DNA from: Natronolimnobius sp. AArcel1
GTDB lineage: Archaea; Halobacteriota; Halobacteria; Halobacteriales; Natrialbaceae
Direction: 5' to 3'
NCBI RefSeq assembly: GCF_011043775.1
Contig: NZ_JAAKXY010000002.1
Location: forward strand, 62,001-126,000
DNA: 64,000 bases
The position numbers and the translations under genes were made by a program. Under the pieces are notes generated by a model that made no database searches, was not told the DNA's origin, and saw nothing but the letters and a program-made list of their open reading frames with translations. Numbering within the stretch: the first letter of the stretch is position 1; each line of letters starts with the position of its first letter. Positions 58,734 to 64,000 of this stretch are shown in pieces.

Positions 58734-60779
58734 ATGAGCGTTCTCCGTACTGATCCGAACGTCGTCGTCGGTGTCGGTGACGCAGTCCACTCTGTAGCGC
58801 TCCGTGAGTCGATATTGGCCGGCAAAGCAACCGAGTACCGCGTCTTCGAGTCAGCCGATGCTGTTCTCGAGGCGATCAGTGAGACTAACGAGATTGGTTG
58901 TGTACTTACCGATCGATCGCTGCCGGAGACGACTGGGGCCGATCTCTGTCGCAAGGTCCACAGCCACGATGAGTTGCTTCCGGTCGTGGTCTACACCGAG
59001 GCAGACGATGAGGCCAACGGGCAGGCCACAGTTCGAGACGCGCTGAATGCGGGTGTTTCGGGCTACTACACGCACGACGATTCACCCGAGGTGGTCACCC
59101 AGGCTATCGACGAGGTACTCGAGACCTACGACCAACAGCGGGATGCCCGCGAGGAACGTTCGGCGTTCGAGACGTTACTCGAGAACGGCCAGACGAACAT
59201 CTACGTCAAAGACGAGCAAGCGCGTTATCTGCGTACGGCGGCCGGTCCAGATTCGAACAATCAGGGCAAACTCGGACAGACCGATCTCGACATATACTCT
59301 GAGAGCGACCCTGAGATGGCACAACAGACGTACGAGGACGATCTTGCGGTCATCAAGTCGGGAGAGCCGATTCGCGAGCGCGAAGAGTGGTACGGCGACG
59401 GGCGGACGGCACACGTCGTCCGCACCACCAAGGTGCCGTGGACCGACGGCGAACAAACAAAGGGACTGGTCGGCATTACCACCGATATAACTGAGTTAAA
59501 ACGCAAGGAAGTCGAACTCGAGATCTTGCGCGAGCAGTTCGAGAAGTTTTCCTCGAATGTCCGTCACGAACTCAAAAACCCGCTGCAGGTTGCCATTGGC
59601 CACCTCCAACTCGCACGAGAAACCGGTGACCAACAGATGTTTGAGACGACAAGAGAGGCACTCGAGCGAATCGAGGAGATCATGACGGACCTCGAGTCGA
59701 TCGCCAAAGATGAGACGAAACGCCCAGAACACGGGCCAAATGCCCTCGGTGAGGTCGCATCGTCGGTGTGGGACATCCTCTACACGCGCGACGCAACGCT
59801 CGAGAACACCCTCGCGGATTGTGTTCGAACGTACACACCGGAACCGACGTTGCGCCCGGTGTTCGAAAATCTGTTCAAAAACGCTGTCACACACGGCGGC
59901 GATGATGTCGTCGTTCGCGTCGGAGCGCTCACTGACGGCTTTTACGTCGAAGATACGGGTACTGGGATACCGGAAGATAAGCGAAGTGCCGTCCTCGACG
60001 CCGGCTACACCACCAAGCCAACTGGCAGCGGGACCGGCCTCAGTATCGTTGCCGACGTCTGCCAGCAGCAGGGCTGGGACCTCACGATCACGGACAGCGA
60101 CGAAGGCGGTGCCCGCTTCGAGTTTACAAATTGTCCCGTAGCCGCAGCGCCGACAGCGGTCGACCGCGTCGATATCACCGACAACGAGACAGCGCTCTCG
60201 CTGAGCGAAACCGGTGACATCGGGACGCTCGAGGCGGGTGGTTCTGCGTCGTACGACGACGATAGCGACCGCTGGACGGTTACAGCGGATGGGGCGAACA
60301 TCTGGCGTCACTGGAACGATTTTTACTTCGTCTCGAGACAGGTCGAGGAACCGGTGAGTATCCGAGCGCGTGTCTCCTCGCTCGAGGAGATCGACCCGTT
60401 CAGCAAAGCTGGGATCATGATTCGAGACGAGCGCGACGAAGCCGCGACCTACGGCTACGTCGGACAGACACCGGGATTCGGGACGGAACTGCTCTGGCGG
60501 ACACGCCACGGGGACAACGGTATCAGCCAGCAACTGCGCGAAGGGTCCAGTGCGCCCTGGTTCCGCGTCGACGTACTCGAGGAATACGTCACGTGTTTCG
60601 TCTCGCAAGATGGCATCGAGTGGACGCCAGTCGATCAGCGCCCAATCGAGTACACCTCGCCGGTACAGGTCGGCCTCGTCGTCTGTAGTGTGGTCTCAGG
60701 AACGCCCTGTACCGCGACGTTCGACGACGTCTCGATTCACCGACTCGAGTCGACAGACGAAGCCCGCGCTGCAGAGTGA
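58734..60779 (+). CDS. Receiver-PAS histidine kinase with C-terminal lectin-like (DUF1349-type) domain
   Basis: A 681-residue cytoplasmic kinase. Order: receiver (about 1-130, with the phospho-accepting Asp60 in CVLTDRSLPETTG), PAS (about 145-260), HisKA with the histidine in SNVRHELKNPLQVAI, HATPase (about 365-470) with FENLFKNAVTHGG, VEDTGTGIPED and GSGTGLSIVADVC, and then an extra domain at about 495-670. That tail has WRHWNDFYFVSRQVEEPVSI, DPFSKAGIMIRDERDEAATY, LLWRTRHGD and FDDVSIHRL, the pattern of DUF1349-type concanavalin A-like folds, which elsewhere bind sugars. No membrane helix is present. The start at 58734 precedes the receiver directly. Confidence 0.85.
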   Translation: MSVLRTDPNVVVGVGDAVHSVALRESILAGKATEYRVFESADAVLEAISETNEIGCVLTDRSLPETTGADLCRKVHSHDELLPVVVYTEADDEANGQATVRDALNAGVSGYYTHDDSPEVVTQAIDEVLETYDQQRDAREERSAFETLLENGQTNIYVKDEQARYLRTAAGPDSNNQGKLGQTDLDIYSESDPEMAQQTYEDDLAVIKSGEPIREREEWYGDGRTAHVVRTTKVPWTDGEQTKGLVGITTDITELKRKEVELEILREQFEKFSSNVRHELKNPLQVAIGHLQLARETGDQQMFETTREALERIEEIMTDLESIAKDETKRPEHGPNALGEVASSVWDILYTRDATLENTLADCVRTYTPEPTLRPVFENLFKNAVTHGGDDVVVRVGALTDGFYVEDTGTGIPEDKRSAVLDAGYTTKPTGSGTGLSIVADVCQQQGWDLTITDSDEGGARFEFTNCPVAAAPTAVDRVDITDNETALSLSETGDIGTLEAGGSASYDDDSDRWTVTADGANIWRHWNDFYFVSRQVEEPVSIRARVSSLEEIDPFSKAGIMIRDERDEAATYGYVGQTPGFGTELLWRTRHGDNGISQQLREGSSAPWFRVDVLEEYVTCFVSQDGIEWTPVDQRPIEYTSPVQVGLVVCSVVSGTPCTATFDDVSIHRLESTDEARAAE

Positions 60780-61183
60780 GCGTCTGGAACCAAGTGTGGG
60801 CGCTCGAGTCGGGCAAGACTCGAACGCCGGAGTGTCAGAGGAACACGACAACCATCGAACACAGTGTCGCACACGTACGAGTACGGAACACTAGTCAGAT
60901 GTAACGCCGTGGCGCACTGATCGTTGGCTCGAAACACACCTTACCTTACCGTCTGTGTGTGCGTACACCACATGAACACGACCGGGTCGACGTACATTGA
61001 CTGAAACCAACATTTCGGCGAGCACCTTTCAAGGACAATTCGCCAGCCGGTGTGATTGCACTCATCTCGAGATCACGACATCTCTTAGTGGTGCACAAAT
61101 GCGGGGTGTGTCCGGTGATGGCGGGAACCTTCTGGCAGTTCTACCGGAAAGAATAAGACGCTGTGTCAACCAAAGATCACGTA
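60780..61183. other. Intergenic region between the kinase and HTH regulator genes
   Basis: 404 bases with no supported gene. Near its start is a 7-bp inverted repeat (60804-60810 with 60817-60823) with a 6-base loop, just after the kinase stop, perhaps a terminator hairpin. The rest has scattered AT-rich runs, including AAAGAATAAGA at about 61148-61158, about 30 bases before the ATG at 61184. Confidence 0.45.
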
Positions 61184-61963
61184 ATGGGGTACGATTGGGG
61201 CACACAGCTATTCGCCTCGTCACATCGTCTCGCGTTGCTACGAGAGCTACGCTCGAATCCGGCCGATACGAAGACGCTGACAGACACACTTTCGATCTCG
61301 CGAGTGACGGTTCAGCGCCATCTCAATCACTGCTCGAACCACGGATGGGTACAGAAAGTCAATGGCCAGTACGAGCTCACACCCGTCGGCGAGCGCGTCT
61401 GTACGGCGACAATGACGTATCTCGACCGGCTCACAGTTCTCGAGGAAAACAGCGACGTAATCGACAGTCTCGCAACAATCGATGACTCGTTCGATCCCCT
61501 GTTGCTCTCTGAGGCGACGGTCTCGGTCGCAAAGCCGACTGACCCACATGAACCAATCTATCACTATCGGAACGCAATGGCTGACACGACGAGTGAGACC
61601 GTTCGTGGTATTCTTCCCATTTTCAGTGAACTGCTCATCGAAGTCCATCGCGACCTCCTCGATGCAGGCGTCGAATCCGAACTGGTCGCACCGCGACCGG
61701 TGCTTGAGGCTGCACCAATACCAATTTCGGAGCTTCCATCACCAATATTTACGGTCTACATGCTCGAGGAGACACTCGAATTCAGCGTGACGCTGACCGA
61801 CGACCGAACGTTCGTTGGGACGTACGATACCGGGACGTTCGTCGCCTGTATCGAAAGTACAGAGCCAGCGTTTCGCGAATGGGCGACCGAGATTTACGAG
61901 CGCTATCGCCGGCACGCAACGCGCGTAGAGCCAGCAGGCGGCGACGAGTCTGACGGACCCACC
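61184..61963 (+). CDS. HTH regulator with FilR1-type C-terminal domain
   Basis: A protein of about 260 residues starting MGYDWGTQLFASSHRLALL. The winged helix lies at residues 10-75, with DTLSISRVTVQRHLNHCSNH as the helix-turn-helix and YELTPVGERVC at its end. The C-terminal part has LLSEATVSVAKPTDPHEPIY and IPISELPSPIFTVYMLEETL, the pattern of the FilR1/methanogen regulatory domain. Such proteins are common regulators of unknown signal. The ATG at 61184 is preferred to the GTG seven codons earlier because an AT-rich run sits about 30 bases before it. It ends 46 bases before the PIN-KH gene. Confidence 0.8.
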
Positions 61964-61980
61964 TGAGGCCGCGTCCCGCA

Positions 61981-61990
61981 CCCTTTTACC
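61981..61990 (+). promoter_or_regulatory. TATA-like box ahead of the PIN-KH ATPase gene
   Basis: CCCTTTTACC is centred 27 bases before the ATG at 62013, a clean leaderless-promoter arrangement. Confidence 0.5.
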
Positions 61991-62012
61991 TGCGAAGAGC
62001 GAACGCTGCGAT

Positions 62013-63893
62013 ATGAACGTCGTGCCGGATACGAGCGTGGTCATCGACGGCCGCGTCTCGGCGACGATAGATGATGGGCAGTTCGAGGGAGCGACGATTT
62101 CGGTGCCGGAAGCCGTCGTCGCAGAACTCGAGGCGCAGGCCAACGACGGCATCGAGAGCGGCTGGGATGGCCTGGAGGAACTCCAGCGTCTCGCCGACCT
62201 CGCTGACGAGGGCACGATTACCCTCGAATACGTTGGTGAGCGGCCGAACGCTATCGAGCGCGGCCACGCCTCCGAAGGCGAAATTGACGCGCTGATCCGT
62301 GACCTCGCAGAGGACCTCGAGGCGACATTCCTGACGAGCGATATCGTCCAAGCCGAAGTCGCGCAGGCGAAAGGCCTCGATGTCGAACACATTGCACCGG
62401 AGGTCCGAGAGGTCGATGTCGGGACGCTCGCTGTCGAGAACTACTTCGACGACCAGACCATGAGCGTCCACCTCCGCACGGACGCGGTGCCGAAAGCCAA
62501 GCGAGGCGAACTCGGCGAGATGCGCTACGAGCCGATTGCCGATGACCCGCTCGAGGAGTCAACCATGGACGAGTACGCCCGCGAGGTCATCGACGCCGCC
62601 AAGGAATCGTCCGATGGCTTTCTCGAGTTGTCACAGCCAGGCATGAAGATTGTCCAGTTCCGGGACTACCGGATTGCCGTCGGTCGCCCGCCGTTTTCGG
62701 ATGGCATCGAGATCACCGCCGTCCGACCAATCGCGCAAACGGATATCGACGATTACGACAACGCCGAGGAGTTGAAAGACCGACTGCTCGAGCATCAGCG
62801 TGGTGTCCTCATCTCGGGTGCGCCGGGGGCCGGGAAGTCGACGTTCGCGCAGGCGGTCGCACGCTACATTTCGAATCACGATTACTCGGTCAAGACGATG
62901 GAGAAACCGCGTGACCTGCAGGTCGGTCCCGAAATCACGCAGTACACCGAACTGGGCGGGGAGATGGCAAACACCGCAGACGCTCTCCTCATGGTTCGCC
63001 CGGATTACACCATCTACGACGAGGTCCGCAAAACAGACGACTTCGAGGTCTTTGCGGATATGCGCCTCGCAGGTGTCGGGATGATCGGTGTCGTCCACGC
63101 GACCCGAGCAATCGACGCCCTCCAGCGCCTTGTTGGCCGCGTCGAGCTCGGGATGATTCCCCAGGTTGTCGACACCGTCGTCTACATCGAGGCGGGGGAA
63201 GTCCACACCGTCTACGATGTCCGAACGGAGGTCAAAGTCCCCGCCGGACTCACCGAAGAGGACCTTGCGCGTCCCGTCATCCAGGTGACGAACTTCGAAA
63301 CTGGCGAGCCAGAGTACGAAATCTACACCTTCAACCGACAGGTCGTCACCGTCCCACTCACCGACGACGAGGGCGGCCCCGGCAACGAGTCAGGCGTCGA
63401 CCGCATCGCAAAGCAGGAAATCGAACGCGAAATTCGCTCGATCGCACGCGGCTACGTCGATGTCGAACTCAAAAGCCAGGACAAAGCCGTCGTCTACGTC
63501 GAAGAGAACGACATCTCAAGCGTCATCGGTAAAGGCGGCGGTCGAATCACGGACGTCGAGAACCGTCTCGGAATCAACATCGACGTTCGCACGCACGACG
63601 AGAATCCCAACTACGGGGCCGGCAGCGGAACGGCAAACGCCGGCGCGAGCAGCGATGGTGGCGGCCAGGCCGCCGGACAGATGGTCACCCCCGAGGTCAC
63701 CTCGAGACATATCGTGGTCCCAGTCGATGGCAACCACGGCGAGACTGTCGAGGTCCAGGCCGGTGGCGACTACCTCTTTACCGCGACGGTAAGTCGCGGG
63801 GGCGAAATTCAGGTATCTCGAGGGAGTGCGATTGCCGAGGAGTTAGAGCAGGCAATCGACCGGAAAGAGCCGGTGACGGTCGTGCCATCGTAG
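62013..63893 (+). CDS. PIN and KH domain ATPase (PilT-like)
   Basis: A 626-residue protein. The N-terminal PIN nuclease domain (about 1-135) starts MNVVPDTSVVIDGRVSATI with a metal aspartate and includes SEGEIDALIRDLAED and ATFLTSDIVQAEVA. A PilT-type ATPase follows (about 225-430), with Walker A ISGAPGAGKSTFAQAV and TIYDEVRKTDDFEVFADMRL, then a KH domain with SSVIGKGGGRITDVENRL (about 505-522) for RNA binding, and a glycine-rich linker to a last beta-domain. This architecture is conserved across archaea and is linked to RNA handling, though the substrate is not established. It has its own promoter. Confidence 0.93.
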   Translation: MNVVPDTSVVIDGRVSATIDDGQFEGATISVPEAVVAELEAQANDGIESGWDGLEELQRLADLADEGTITLEYVGERPNAIERGHASEGEIDALIRDLAEDLEATFLTSDIVQAEVAQAKGLDVEHIAPEVREVDVGTLAVENYFDDQTMSVHLRTDAVPKAKRGELGEMRYEPIADDPLEESTMDEYAREVIDAAKESSDGFLELSQPGMKIVQFRDYRIAVGRPPFSDGIEITAVRPIAQTDIDDYDNAEELKDRLLEHQRGVLISGAPGAGKSTFAQAVARYISNHDYSVKTMEKPRDLQVGPEITQYTELGGEMANTADALLMVRPDYTIYDEVRKTDDFEVFADMRLAGVGMIGVVHATRAIDALQRLVGRVELGMIPQVVDTVVYIEAGEVHTVYDVRTEVKVPAGLTEEDLARPVIQVTNFETGEPEYEIYTFNRQVVTVPLTDDEGGPGNESGVDRIAKQEIEREIRSIARGYVDVELKSQDKAVVYVEENDISSVIGKGGGRITDVENRLGINIDVRTHDENPNYGAGSGTANAGASSDGGGQAAGQMVTPEVTSRHIVVPVDGNHGETVEVQAGGDYLFTATVSRGGEIQVSRGSAIAEELEQAIDRKEPVTVVPS

Positions 63894-64000
63894 CCGTACC
63901 GCGAACAGAGTGAGCGGCCTTTTTTAGCGTAGATTTTTTCGAGAAGCGGTTCGCGAACGAAGTGAGCGAACCCGACGAGAAAAAAGGTACGTGCGCGAGA
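63894..64000 (+). terminator. Hairpin-rich 3' region after the PIN-KH gene
   Basis: The tail includes CCTTTTTT at about 63916-63923, complementary to AAAAAAGG at about 63980-63987, and an inner stem GGTTCGC with GCGAACC. A T-rich run near the stop codon followed by stem-forming sequence would suit termination. The region resembles the other hairpin stretches, and the window ends before its right edge is clear. Confidence 0.5.

Noticed and set aside
60997-61485. 162-codon plus-strand frame ahead of the HTH regulator
   Set aside because: It overlaps the regulator gene in another frame and has no domain pattern.

Overview
The window is a gene-dense, high-GC stretch of chromosome from a haloarchaeon. 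Pointers are the very acidic proteins, archaeal genes (CetZ tubulin-like protein, PIN-KH ATPase, HerA and NurA, CofC and CofG, type-II methionine aminopeptidase, class-I HMG-CoA reductase), many haloarchaea-only families, and TATA-like boxes 25-32 nt ahead of start codons, as expected for leaderless transcripts. The very frequent hexamer CTCGAG suggests the Natrialbaceae (Natrialba, Natrinema, Haloterrigena relatives); that placement is inference. I see no rRNA, CRISPR array, complete insertion sequence or provirus.

Layout. 1-13 kb: DUF2267 and GIDE-like proteins, an amidohydrolase, hmgA, a signalling block (receiver-GAF protein, HTR-like protein, PAS histidine kinase), a GH15 glucoamylase-like enzyme and an F420-type oxidoreductase. 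13-16 kb: a possible nucleotide-processing protein, a hairpin-rich leader and a tight operon in which two sensory-rhodopsin-transducer-like proteins flank a sugar-lactone oxidase. 16-22 kb: HerA and NurA, separated by three genes. 22-32 kb: HtpX-like protease, gpmI, metY, a TrkA-like regulator with two free-standing RAM domains, an orphan E1-alpha, tmk and an NAD-binding epimerase-like protein. 32-43 kb: cetZ, cofC, cofG, moxR and a five-gene ATGA-linked membrane operon (M48 protease, DUF4129, DUF7269-like, DUF58, large membrane protein). 43-50 kb: tRNA methylthiotransferase, small regulators, HIT protein, map, isoaspartyl peptidase, TrpD2-like protein. 50-57 kb: tRNA-Ile with copies of its 3' end, FxsA, a broken SDR gene, carboxypeptidase M32, small membrane proteins, RNase HI. 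57-64 kb: M20 peptidase, a histidine kinase with a lectin-like tail, an HTH regulator and the PIN-KH ATPase.

Working together: cofC and cofG serve coenzyme F420, which the LLM oxidoreductase at 11.7 kb would use; HerA and NurA form the archaeal end-resection machine; moxR and the facing DUF58/DUF4129 operon form a MoxR-type chaperone and cell-surface cassette.

The most interesting signal is a family of short multi-hairpin elements with a shared architecture (a hairpin with a 3-nt loop beside a hairpin with a 5-nt loop) but unrelated stem sequences. One lies between genes (29252-29388). One has entered an SDR gene exactly inside its catalytic YxxxK motif and brings an in-frame stop (about 52586-52639). 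One is read in frame inside the TrpD2-like gene (about 49970-50017). This resembles the gene-invading palindromic elements known from Rickettsia, and I do not know of a description in haloarchaea.
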